A DNA stretch of 7,178 bases from Nocardioidaceae bacterium (GCA_013696065.1 JACCZJ010000471.1:1-7178); one strand, 5' to 3'; shown: positions 1-5,886, counted from the stretch's first letter. Numbers and translations: made by a program. Notes: generated from the sequence alone by a model not told the origin.

Positions 1-425
1 TTGCCGAGGGCAGAGCAGTGGGCGGGCACGTCGACGTCAAGCCAGTTGGTCGTGCCGAGGAGGTATGTCGAGTCTACCTGAGCCACCTGCGCGACGATCC
101 GGCCGCGCGCCACAGCCAGGTTGACAGTTTCACCCGTGGCGTCGCTGATCTGCTCGAGGGTCGGCCGCGCCAGCGCGACGAAGTCGTCGAGCGGGTCGTG
201 GCGGCTCGCGTAGGCCGCGAAGAGAGAGCCAGCCTCGTAGGTCCCCTCGTCGTCGCGTTGCACGAGGCGGTGTCGCTCGAGGGCTTGCAGCAGTCGCCAC
301 GCGGTCGACTTGGGAAGGCCGGTGTCAGAGACGAGGTGGCTGAAGTCAGGCGGCTCGTCTGCCAGCACTACCAGCGACAGCAATTCGGCTGCCCGATCGA
401 TGGCTTGGGTGCCGTTGGCCGACAT
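1..425 (-). CDS. IclR-family transcriptional regulator, N-terminal part (runs off left edge)
   Basis: The minus-strand frame is open from an ATG at 425..423 to the window edge, giving about 141 residues. The N-terminus (AIDRAAELLSLVVLAD) leads into an IclR winged helix-turn-helix at about residues 29-52 (LVSDTGLPKSTAWRLLQALE). The wing and linker follow, then the start of the effector-binding domain (ISDATGETVNLAVARGRIVA, then TTNWLDVDVPAHCSALG). An excellent ribosome-binding site (GAGGAG, complement of 431..436) lies 5 nt before the ATG, so the start is secure. IclR proteins are about 250 residues, so roughly 110 are missing. IclR regulators usually bind small metabolites and control the adjacent divergent operon; here that is the MttB-family gene at 575, with a palindromic site between them. 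It is a paralogue of the second IclR protein at 4986. The ligand is unknown. Confidence 0.93.
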   Translation of the reverse strand, partial: MSANGTQAIDRAAELLSLVVLADEPPDFSHLVSDTGLPKSTAWRLLQALERHRLVQRDDEGTYEAGSLFAAYASRHDPLDDFVALARPTLEQISDATGETVNLAVARGRIVAQVAQVDSTYLLGTTNWLDVDVPAHCSALG

Positions 426-480
426 TGTTTCTCCTCAGGTCTTCCCACGTAGGAGTCCAGTACAGCACAATGAACCCACA

Positions 481-502
481 ATATGGAATAGTTGTTCCAC
501 AT
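481..502. promoter_or_regulatory. Probable IclR operator in the divergent iclR-mttB spacer
   Basis: The core TGGAATAGTTGTTCCA (484..499) has perfect TGGAA/TTCCA arms around a 6-nt centre. With one mismatch the symmetry extends outward to AT...AT (481..502). TGGAA-n-TTCCA palindromes resemble known IclR-type operators. The site lies 58 nt upstream of the iclR start and 75 nt upstream of the mttB start, so one bound dimer or dimer pair could control both genes. No convincing -35/-10 pair was found on either strand. A weak TATTGT -10 candidate on the minus strand would overlap the palindrome. Confidence 0.55.
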
Positions 503-574
503 CATGATGCTGGTCATGGATGGGGAGCAGGAGACCGGCTCGATCGCCATACCACGTGAGGTTCTGGAGGCCCG

Positions 575-2014
575 ATGTTCAAGAACACGATGCCGCGTTA
601 CGAGGTGCTGTCAGCCGACGCGATGGAAAAGCTCGACGGCGGTTGGCGCCGCCTCGTCACCGAGATCGGGGTCGAGTTCATGTCCGACCGGGCGCTGGAG
701 CTGTTCCGCGCGGCCGGTCAAAGGGTCGAGGACAACACCGTCTTCCTCGACCCGGAGTTCGTGCTGGCGCAGGTCGCCAAGGCGCCGAAGGAGTTCGAGG
801 TGGCGGCGCGCAATCCCGCCCACTCGATCCACATCGGCGGCGACTCGATGGCCTTCGGCGCGGTCTACGGGCCACCCTTCGTGCGCGAGGGGGAGGTGCG
901 GCGTGATGCGACGATGGACGACTTCCGCAATTTCGCGAAGCTGGCGCAGTCTTTTGACGTGCTCGACTCTGCTGGCGGCGTGGTCTGCGAGCCCAACGAC
1001 ACACCCCTCGACTCTCGCCACCTCGACATGATCTATGCCCTGCAAACCTTCACCGACAAGATGTACATGGGCAACGTCGTGTCCGGTCCGAACGCTGTTG
1101 ACACCATCAACATGGGGGCGATCCTGTTTGGTGGCCGCGACGTCATCGAGAAGACGCCGGTCTCGATCTCGCTCATCAACTGCAACTCACCCCTTCGTTG
1201 GGACGACCGGATGCTCGACGCGATGTTCGAGTATGTCGAGGCGGCGCAGCCAGTCGTCCTGACTCCCTTCATCTTGATGGGCGCCATGTCTCCAGTCACG
1301 ATCCCGGCGGCGTTGGTGCAGCAGATCGCCGAGGCGCTGTCGGGCATCGCGTTGTCCCAGCTCATCCGTCCCGGGGCGCCGGTGATCTTCGGGTCCTTCC
1401 TGTCCAACATAGACATGCAGTCGGGGTCTCCATGCTTCGGCACGCCCGAGTCCGCCATGGGGCTGTTCTGCACCGGTCAGATCGCCCGCTACTTCGGGCT
1501 GCCCTTCCGGTCCGGTGGCGGTCTCACCTCGAGCCAGGTGCCAGACGCGCAAGCCGGCTACGAGGCGATGATGACGCTGCTGCCCACCTTCCTGGCGGGC
1601 ACCAACTGGGTGATGCACTCCGCGGGCTGGCTCGAGGGCGGTCTGGTGGCCGGTTTCGAGAAGTTCATCGTCGACGCGCAGCTGCTGGAGATGCTCCAGG
1701 CGGAGTTCACGCCTCTGGAGATCGACGAGGGTTCGCTGGCTTTCGACGCCCACCTCGAGGTCGGGCACGGTGGCCACTTCTTGGGCGCCATGCACACGAT
1801 GGAGCGCTTCCGGACCTGCTTCTACCGGCCGTGGCTCTCGTCGTCGGACAACTACGAGCGCTGGATGCGAAACGGCAGCCTCGACACCGCCGCGCGGGCC
1901 TCGAAGGTCTACAAGGACCGGATCGAGTCCTACGAACAACCGTCTCTCGACGAAGCGATCCGCGCCGAGCTGGAGGACTACGTCAACCGCCGCCGCAAAG
2001 AACTCGGCGACTAA
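575..2014 (+). CDS. MttB-family (COG5598) corrinoid-dependent-type methyltransferase, non-pyrrolysine
   Basis: This 479-residue protein matches the trimethylamine methyltransferase (MttB) superfamily in length and motifs. Visible hallmarks are the N-terminal RLVTEIGVEFMSDRALELF segment, a central barrel region (TPVSISLINCNSPLRWDD, then VVLTPFILMGAMSPVTIPAA), the glycine-rich GLPFRSGGGLTSSQVPDAQA stretch (residues 308-327), and a C-terminal GHGGHFLGAMHTMERFRTCFY segment. Pyrrolysine-containing MttB uses trimethylamine. Homologues without the in-frame amber codon, like this one, include MtgB and relatives, which demethylate glycine betaine, carnitine or proline betaine and pass the methyl group to a corrinoid protein. 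GGAGG (566..570) lies 4 nt before the ATG, a little close; the next ATG at 590 is too far away. The gene diverges from an IclR regulator. No corrinoid-protein gene is visible nearby. The substrate is not known; glycine betaine or a similar quaternary amine is an inference from the neighbouring aldehyde dehydrogenase and purU. Confidence 0.9.
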   Translation: MFKNTMPRYEVLSADAMEKLDGGWRRLVTEIGVEFMSDRALELFRAAGQRVEDNTVFLDPEFVLAQVAKAPKEFEVAARNPAHSIHIGGDSMAFGAVYGPPFVREGEVRRDATMDDFRNFAKLAQSFDVLDSAGGVVCEPNDTPLDSRHLDMIYALQTFTDKMYMGNVVSGPNAVDTINMGAILFGGRDVIEKTPVSISLINCNSPLRWDDRMLDAMFEYVEAAQPVVLTPFILMGAMSPVTIPAALVQQIAEALSGIALSQLIRPGAPVIFGSFLSNIDMQSGSPCFGTPESAMGLFCTGQIARYFGLPFRSGGGLTSSQVPDAQAGYEAMMTLLPTFLAGTNWVMHSAGWLEGGLVAGFEKFIVDAQLLEMLQAEFTPLEIDEGSLAFDAHLEVGHGGHFLGAMHTMERFRTCFYRPWLSSSDNYERWMRNGSLDTAARASKVYKDRIESYEQPSLDEAIRAELEDYVNRRRKELGD

Positions 2015-2027
2015 CCCCCTCCTTCCC

Positions 2028-2093
2028 CGTTGAGAGGCCAGCTACCTCCCGTTGAGGGGCCAGCTACCTCCAGTTGAGAGGCCAGCTACCTCC
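2028..2093 (+). repeat. Tandem array 1: three 22-bp units downstream of the mttB-like gene
   Basis: Three head-to-tail 22-bp units lie at 2028..2049, 2050..2071 and 2072..2093. Unit 2 differs from unit 1 by one base (GAGAGG to GAGGGG) and unit 3 by its first base. Each unit reads CGTTGAGAGG, then CCAGCTA, then CCTCC. GAGG and CCTC blocks alternate at 11-nt spacing with 7-nt loops, so short hairpins can form in several registers. The array begins 13 nt after the mttB stop and lies between two convergent genes, so it could also act as a bidirectional terminator. The same family, reversed, recurs at 3163..3312. Confidence 0.9.
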
Positions 2094-2113
2094 CGGGTAA
2101 GGCCGCCTGGCTG

Positions 2114-3010
2114 TCAGAACAGGGCAAGCCGAATCTCGCTCGTCCAGGCCTGTATCGAGTCTGAGTCGAAGTCGGCTTTGGTAATCACGATGACGTGCCA
2201 ACCGTGTCGTCTCAACCAGTCTCGGCGTCGCTCGTCGGCGGCACGGCGGGCAAGCGATTCGTGGAATTCGCGACCGTCATACTCGACGCACACTTTGTGT
2301 CTGGGGTAGGCCAGATCGAGCCGGTAGATGATCCGGCCATCCACAACGATCTCGAATTGCAGCTCGGGAATCGGCAGCCCGGCATCGATGATCGCCATCC
2401 GAGTCCAGGATTCACCGGGAGATTCAGAGCTTGGGTCTGCCACCGGTATCAGGGAACGCAGCTGTATGACGCCCCGACGTCGAAAGTATCGAGGGAGCTC
2501 GGCGCGCAAGACCTCGTGAGTCAGGCCATGGAGCCGCATGAATCCATCTAGCGCGGCGAGCGCGTCTCGCCGCCTCAGTTTGCAGCCGAGGTCCAGAGCG
2601 GTCCGCAGCGGTGTGGTCGTTCGGACTCCGTGGACATCGACGATGTCTCGCGCAGCGAGGTCACGTCGTCCGCCGGCGACACCGTCCCGGCGTATCCGGG
2701 ACAGCCCACGCAGTACGAAGGTCTCGAGCGGAGGCAGGATCTCCAACTCTTGATAGGCGAACGTATCGACGCCATGCAGCCAGGCGGCGCTTCGATCACA
2801 GAGTACGGCGAAGGGACTGATCACGAGGGCTGCCGCCGTGGCTCTTGTTTTGACGTTGTCGGGGATGCCTGTAGGGACGTAGACCCCTCTCAGCACTCGT
2901 CTGATCTCGCGGGCACGTGTCAACTCCGCGAGTCGCTTCTCAGACACGCCGAGGAGCGTGGCCTGCTGGGTGGTGAAAGGACGGTCCGGCAGGTTCGTAG
3001 CGATTGTCAT
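2114..3010 (-). CDS. AbiEi-type wHTH + DUF559 (Vsr/PD-(D/E)XK-like) protein
   Basis: This 298-residue protein has an N-terminal AbiEi-antitoxin-like winged helix (residues about 10-46: FTTQQATLLGVSEKRLAEL, then REIRRVLRGVYVP). A middle region typical of the family follows (AVLCDRSAAWLHGVDTF, then TTPLRTALDLG). The C-terminus is a DUF559 domain with the Vsr-like nuclease fold. Candidate active-site residues are Glu200, Asp232 (YRLDLAYP), Glu243 and Asp245 (CVEYDGREFH) and His250, followed by the RRRDWLRRHGWHVIVI segment (Trp271). The domain pair is widespread in actinobacteria and is often auto-annotated as a type IV toxin-antitoxin antitoxin. No AbiEii toxin gene adjoins it, so it is an orphan and its function is unproven. 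The ATG at 3010 has only a weak ribosome-binding site (CAGCGG). Several AGA codons near the start and relaxed third positions contrast with neighbouring genes and suggest separate ancestry. It is bracketed by inverted repeat arrays. Confidence 0.85.
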   Translation of the reverse strand: MTIATNLPDRPFTTQQATLLGVSEKRLAELTRAREIRRVLRGVYVPTGIPDNVKTRATAAALVISPFAVLCDRSAAWLHGVDTFAYQELEILPPLETFVLRGLSRIRRDGVAGGRRDLAARDIVDVHGVRTTTPLRTALDLGCKLRRRDALAALDGFMRLHGLTHEVLRAELPRYFRRRGVIQLRSLIPVADPSSESPGESWTRMAIIDAGLPIPELQFEIVVDGRIIYRLDLAYPRHKVCVEYDGREFHESLARRAADERRRDWLRRHGWHVIVITKADFDSDSIQAWTSEIRLALF

Positions 3011-3033
3011 CCGCTGACTATGTACGGCGATGA

Positions 3034-3120
3034 CGCTGCTCTGCTCCGGCTATCCACAGTCGTAGCTGAACCTGTGGATAGCCGAGGTCAACAGCTGACA
3101 AGCCCCCTACCAGAGCAGCG
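3034..3120. promoter_or_regulatory. Nested perfect inverted repeats upstream of the AbiEi/DUF559 gene
   Basis: An inner 12-bp perfect inverted repeat, GGCTATCCACAG (3048..3059) and CTGTGGATAGCC (3072..3083), is separated by 12 nt. It sits inside an outer 10-bp perfect inverted repeat, CGCTGCTCTG (3034..3043) and CAGAGCAGCG (3111..3120). The inner arms begin 38 nt upstream of the ATG at 3010. AbiEi proteins are known to bind inverted repeats in their own promoters, so an autoregulatory operator is a reasonable inference. A TTGACC box (complement of 3086..3091) could be a -35 element, but I see no well-spaced -10. Each inner arm also contains CTATCCACA, one base from the DnaA box TTATCCACA. Confidence 0.6.
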
Positions 3121-3162
3121 GCCACCTTGGTAGCTTCGACGTGGGGCAGGCGCTTCTCAAAA

Positions 3163-3312
3163 GGAGGCGACTACCCCGGAGGCGAGTGACGCCTCAACGG
3201 GGGGCGACTACCCCGGGGGCGAGTGACCTCTCGACGGGAGGCGAGTGACCTCTCGACGGGAGGCGAGTGACCTCTCAACGGGAGGCGAGTGACCTCTCAA
3301 CGGGAGGCGAGG
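3163..3312 (-). repeat. Tandem array 2: 22-bp units, inverted relative to array 1, with 15-bp variants
   Basis: Unit order is: 15 bp (3163..3177), 22 bp (3178..3199), 15 bp (3200..3214), 22 bp (3215..3236), then 22-bp units at 3237..3258, 3259..3280 and 3281..3302, and a partial unit (3303..3312). The first 74 bp are therefore two 37-bp composites (15 + 22). Read on the minus strand, full units are CGTTGAGAGG, TCACTCG, CCTCC. They share both ends with array 1 and differ in the middle 7 nt. GAGG/CCTC pairing is kept in most units. In the unit at 3178 it becomes GAGGC/GCCTC, and in the 15-mer at 3200 it becomes GGGG/CCCC. The array sits downstream of the hemerythrin gene and upstream of the DUF559 gene. 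Confidence 0.9.
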
Positions 3313-3330
3313 GGAGGGAAGGCAGGGGGT

Positions 3331-3891
3331 TTAGGAGTCGGAGTCGTCGGGCTTGATGGCTTCTTGCAACTCGTCTCGCGACATCGAGCTGGCACCTTCA
3401 ACCTGCGCGTTGCGTGCAGCGATGAGCAGCTCCTCTCTGGTGGCTTCGCCGGGCTGCTCGCCCATGTGTTCGGCGCGTGCCTCGACGAACGCCTCACCCA
3501 GCTCCTTCAGCCGTTCGGGCGACAAGGAGGTCCGCAGACCGGGCAGCACAGACTCTTCCTCCTCCTCGACGTGATGCAGGATCGCCTCGATCAGCTCATC
3601 GAGGGTCGAGTCGAAGTCGGCGCTGCTCACGTCCATCTGCTTGAGCTTGACGAGCAGTTCTTCCGCCTCGGCGTGCTCCTCCTGGCTATGGGCGACCTCG
3701 TCGGCCTCGCCGGCTTCGTTGCGGGCTGCGGGGTAAACCTCCGCCTCCTCGGCTCGACTGTGCGCAATCAGCAAGGTGGTCACTGTGGGCAGCAGCATGG
3801 GCCGCGACTCCGGGTCCTCACGCATCTTGTCAAAGAGGCGCTCGACCTCTCTGTGGTCAGCCATGATCAGGTCGACGACATCTGGGGCCAT
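3331..3891 (-). CDS. Hemerythrin HHE-domain protein with C-terminal Rho_N/SAP-like tail
   Basis: This 186-residue protein has a four-helix HHE cation-binding domain at about residues 4-120. Candidate di-iron ligands are His13 (ADHREVERLFD), His44 with Glu48 (AHSRAEEAEVYP), His73 with Glu77 (EEHAEAEE) and His106/His107 with Glu111 (LHHVEEEEESVLPGL). Such proteins bind O2, NO or iron and are linked to oxidative or nitrosative stress. Residues about 149-180 (ATREELLIAARNAQVEGAS, then MSRDELQEAI) resemble the helix-loop-helix Rho_N/SAP-like motif found at the ends of small actinobacterial proteins, so this is a two-domain fusion. AGAGG lies about 9 nt before the ATG. The gene is 68 nt downstream of purU on the same strand with no obvious terminator between, so co-transcription is possible. 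The biochemical role is not shown by the sequence. Confidence 0.87.
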   Translation of the reverse strand: MAPDVVDLIMADHREVERLFDKMREDPESRPMLLPTVTTLLIAHSRAEEAEVYPAARNEAGEADEVAHSQEEHAEAEELLVKLKQMDVSSADFDSTLDELIEAILHHVEEEEESVLPGLRTSLSPERLKELGEAFVEARAEHMGEQPGEATREELLIAARNAQVEGASSMSRDELQEAIKPDDSDS

Positions 3892-3959
3892 GGGGGAGTC
3901 CTCTCAAAGACGTGCTGGCCGTTTCGACGTACCCGATCAACACCAACACAAACGGGCAG

Positions 3960-4925
3960 TTAGCGGAAGACGACGGCCTTGCTGCCGTTGAGCATGACGC
4001 GGGTCTCCGAGTGCCAGCGCACGGCCCGGGACAGGACCTGGCTCTCGACGTCGCGCCCGGCTGCCACGAGTTCGCTGGCGGTAAACCCGTGGTCGACCCG
4101 AGCGACGTCCTGCTCGATGATCGGTCCCTCGTCGAGGTCGGAGGTCACGTAGTGCGCCGTCGCCCCGATCAGCTTGACCCCGCGTGAGTGGGCCTGGTGA
4201 TAAGGCTTGGCGCCCTTGAAGCTAGGCAGGAAGGAATGATGGATGTTGATGGCCCGACCCGCCAGCCGCCGGCACGTGTCATCCGACAACACCTGCATGT
4301 AGCGCGCCAGCACGACGAGATGGATGTTGAGGTCGCCGACCAGCCCCAGCAGCTTTTCCTCCGCCGCGGCCTTGGAGTCGGCCGTGACCGGGATGTGGTG
4401 GAAGGGGATGCCGTACGAGTCGGCGAGCCTCTCGAAGTCGCGGTGGTTAGACACGATCGCCGGTATGTCGATCTGCAGCGACCCCGTAGCCCACCTGAAC
4501 AGCAGGTCGTTGAGGCAATGGCCGAAGCGCGACACCATGATGAGCGTGCGATAGCGCGCGCCAGCCAGCCAGAGCTCCCAGTGCATAAAAAAGTCGCGCG
4601 CTATCGGGCCAAAGGCTGAGCGCAAAGTTTCAAGGGTGACTTCTGGCTGCGACGTCTCGAAGTGGACACGCATGAAGAATCGACCGGTCTCGGCATCCCC
4701 GTACTGCTGACTCTCGATGATGTTGCCGCTCTGCTGAACCAGGAATCCGGAAACGGCGTGCACGATCGCCGGCCGGTCAGGGCAGCGCAGAGTCAAAACG
4801 AATTCGTTGAGCGCCGGAGGCGGCCCCAGCGCCGGGGGCACTCCGAGGGTCGGGGACGCCCCTAAGGCCGGGAGCTGCCCGGGCTCGAGGACGGAGTCGA
4901 AGGCCGCGTCGTCAGCCGTGTCCAT
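3960..4925 (-). CDS. purU: Formyltetrahydrofolate deformylase
   Basis: The enzyme hydrolyses 10-formyl-THF to formate and THF in the cytoplasm, balancing one-carbon pools. An N-terminal ACT domain (about residues 41-115: EFVLTLRCPDRPAIVHAVSG) is followed by a formyltransferase domain. That domain has the HCLNDLLFRW and IPAIVSNHRDFERLADSYGI segments and the catalytic-type residues Asn227, His229 (INIHHSFLPSFKGAKPYHQA) and Asp265 (TSDLDEGPIIEQ). The 321 residues exceed the usual roughly 285, because of a 38-residue leader ending in a proline/alanine/leucine-rich run (PALGASPTLG, then VPPALGPPPALN). A GTG at residue 29 is an alternative start, but neither start has a ribosome-binding site. A -10/-35 pair spaced for a leaderless mRNA favours the ATG at 4925. 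PurU commonly accompanies glycine betaine, dimethylglycine and sarcosine demethylation genes, which load THF with one-carbon units. Confidence 0.95.
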   Translation of the reverse strand: MDTADDAAFDSVLEPGQLPALGASPTLGVPPALGPPPALNEFVLTLRCPDRPAIVHAVSGFLVQQSGNIIESQQYGDAETGRFFMRVHFETSQPEVTLETLRSAFGPIARDFFMHWELWLAGARYRTLIMVSRFGHCLNDLLFRWATGSLQIDIPAIVSNHRDFERLADSYGIPFHHIPVTADSKAAAEEKLLGLVGDLNIHLVVLARYMQVLSDDTCRRLAGRAINIHHSFLPSFKGAKPYHQAHSRGVKLIGATAHYVTSDLDEGPIIEQDVARVDHGFTASELVAAGRDVESQVLSRAVRWHSETRVMLNGSKAVVFR

Positions 4926-4932
4926 GAGAAGA

Positions 4933-4962
4933 ATTATTAGCAGTCCCTCTGCCGTTTGTCGC
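4933..4962 (-). promoter_or_regulatory. Putative leaderless promoter of purU
   Basis: Read on the minus strand, a -35-like GCGACA (4962..4957) is followed after 18 nt by AATAAT (4938..4933), which matches TATAAT at 5 of 6 bases. The -10 ends 7 nt before the ATG at 4925, which places transcription initiation at or next to the start codon. There is no Shine-Dalgarno sequence. Leaderless mRNAs are common in actinobacteria. Confidence 0.5.
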
Positions 4963-4985
4963 TACATATGCATTACCGTTCCGCT

Positions 4986-5786
4986 GTGAGCAACACAGTG
5001 CCCAATACTCCGAAAGCACGCGACCCCTCCACGACCGTCCAGTCCGTCGACCGCGCTATCACCATTCTCGAGCTGCTGGCCCAGGGCGGCGAGGCGGGGG
5101 TCACCGAGCTGGCCCGCGAGCTCGGTGTCCACAAGTCCACCGCGTTTCGGCTGGTGGCTGCCCTCGAACGGCGCGACTTGGTTGAGCAGCACACCGGCCG
5201 GGGCAAGTATCGGCTCGGTACTGGCATTCTCCGCCTTGCGGGTGCCACCACGTCGCGGCTTGATCTGGTGCAGGAGAGCCGAGTGGTCACTCGCGCTCTC
5301 GCGCAGCAGACCGGGGAAACAGTCAATATCGCTGTGCTGTCCGATGGGGCAGCCCTTTATATGGACCAGGTGGCAGGTTCATCGGCCCTGCAGCCACACA
5401 ACTGGGTGGGCCAGCGAATCCCCCTGCACGCCACCTCCAACGGCAAGGTCTTGTTGAGCACCCTCGACCGGGCTGAGGTGGCAAGGCAGCTCCCCGTTCT
5501 CCGTTCATACACTGTCCACACCCTCACCACGCTCGACGACCTCATGAGCGAGCTTGAGGAAGTCCGACAACGCGGTTATGCCCTCGCGATCGACGAACTG
5601 GAGATCGGTCTGACGGCCATTGCCGCGCCGGTCCGCGACATCCAAGGGGTGGTCATCGCGTCGGTGAGCATCTCGGGGCCTACCTTCCGACTTGACGCCC
5701 GGCGGGCGCCGCAGATGTCCGATGCCGTCGTGGCGGCGGCCAGCGAGGTGTCGCGCCGTCTGGGTTGGCGCGGCGGAAGCGGCTGA
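4986..5786 (+). CDS. IclR-family transcriptional regulator
   Basis: This is a complete IclR protein of 266 residues from the chosen GTG. The N-terminal winged helix-turn-helix (residues about 20-80) contains SVDRAITILELLAQ and VTELARELGVHKSTAFRLVA. The IclR effector domain has GETVNIAVLSDGAALYMDQV, the WVGQRIPLHATSNGKVLLS core, RGYALAIDELEIGLTAIAAP and a final IASVSISGPTFRLD strand. None of the possible starts (TTG 4956, ATG 4968, GTG 4986, GTG 4998) has a ribosome-binding site. I chose 4986 because it gives a family-like leader and lies 7 nt after a weak TACCGT -10 candidate, so it might be leaderless. It diverges from purU and precedes an aldehyde dehydrogenase gene by 232 bp; both are likely targets. 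It is a paralogue of the partial IclR at 425..1. The ligand is unknown. Confidence 0.93.
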   Translation: MSNTVPNTPKARDPSTTVQSVDRAITILELLAQGGEAGVTELARELGVHKSTAFRLVAALERRDLVEQHTGRGKYRLGTGILRLAGATTSRLDLVQESRVVTRALAQQTGETVNIAVLSDGAALYMDQVAGSSALQPHNWVGQRIPLHATSNGKVLLSTLDRAEVARQLPVLRSYTVHTLTTLDDLMSELEEVRQRGYALAIDELEIGLTAIAAPVRDIQGVVIASVSISGPTFRLDARRAPQMSDAVVAAASEVSRRLGWRGGSG

Positions 5787-5870
5787 CCCGGCGGAGGAAG
5801 TGGCTGGTACCGCTGATGCGGCTGGCGCGCGAAGCTGTGTACAAAGGACTGCTGATGCGGCGACCCGCGG

Positions 5871-5886
5871 GGCCTCCTAAAAGGCC
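5871..5886 (+). terminator. Weak stem-loop after the iclR gene
   Basis: GGCCT (5871..5875), loop CCTAAA, AGGCC (5882..5886) forms a 5-bp perfect stem 85 nt after the iclR stop. No T-tract follows, so this is at best a weak or factor-dependent terminator. Confidence 0.25.

Larger units (their letters stand above)
2015..3330. other. Putative repeat-bracketed module filling a convergent intergenic spacer
   Basis: The region between the stop codons of the mttB-like gene (+) and the hemerythrin gene (-) contains array 1, the AbiEi/DUF559 gene, the nested inverted repeats and array 2 in opposite orientation. Both outer ends start right after a TAA with a similar C-rich motif: CCCCCTCCTTCCC at 2015..2027, and CCCCCTGCCTTCCC on the minus strand (3329..3316, one nt after the stop). 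No target-site duplication is evident. Whether this is a mobile unit or two 3'-end repeat arrays that happen to flank a gene is unresolved. Confidence 0.45.

Noticed and set aside
492..2055. Long open frames overlapping the mttB-like gene on both strands (for example 492..1031 +, 1187..1939 -, 1198..2055 +)
   Set aside because: Their arginine/serine/alanine-rich translations show no family signature. They are typical antisense or frame-shifted shadows of a GC-rich gene with strong MttB homology.
3034..3120. Replication origin based on DnaA-box-like arms
   Set aside because: There are only two imperfect boxes in one dyad, with no AT-rich unwinding region and no dnaA/dnaN context.
2630..3133. 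Plus-strand open frame opposite the AbiEi/DUF559 gene
   Set aside because: It is antisense to a gene with recognisable domains, has no ribosome-binding site and no known motif.
3107..3133. CTACCA/TGGTAG inverted repeat as a terminator
   Set aside because: It has only 6 bp with a 15-nt loop and no T-tract, and it is not at the end of any gene.
2028..3312. The repeat arrays as CRISPR arrays
   Set aside because: The units are directly contiguous with no unique spacers, they are short (22 bp and 15 bp), and there are no cas genes.
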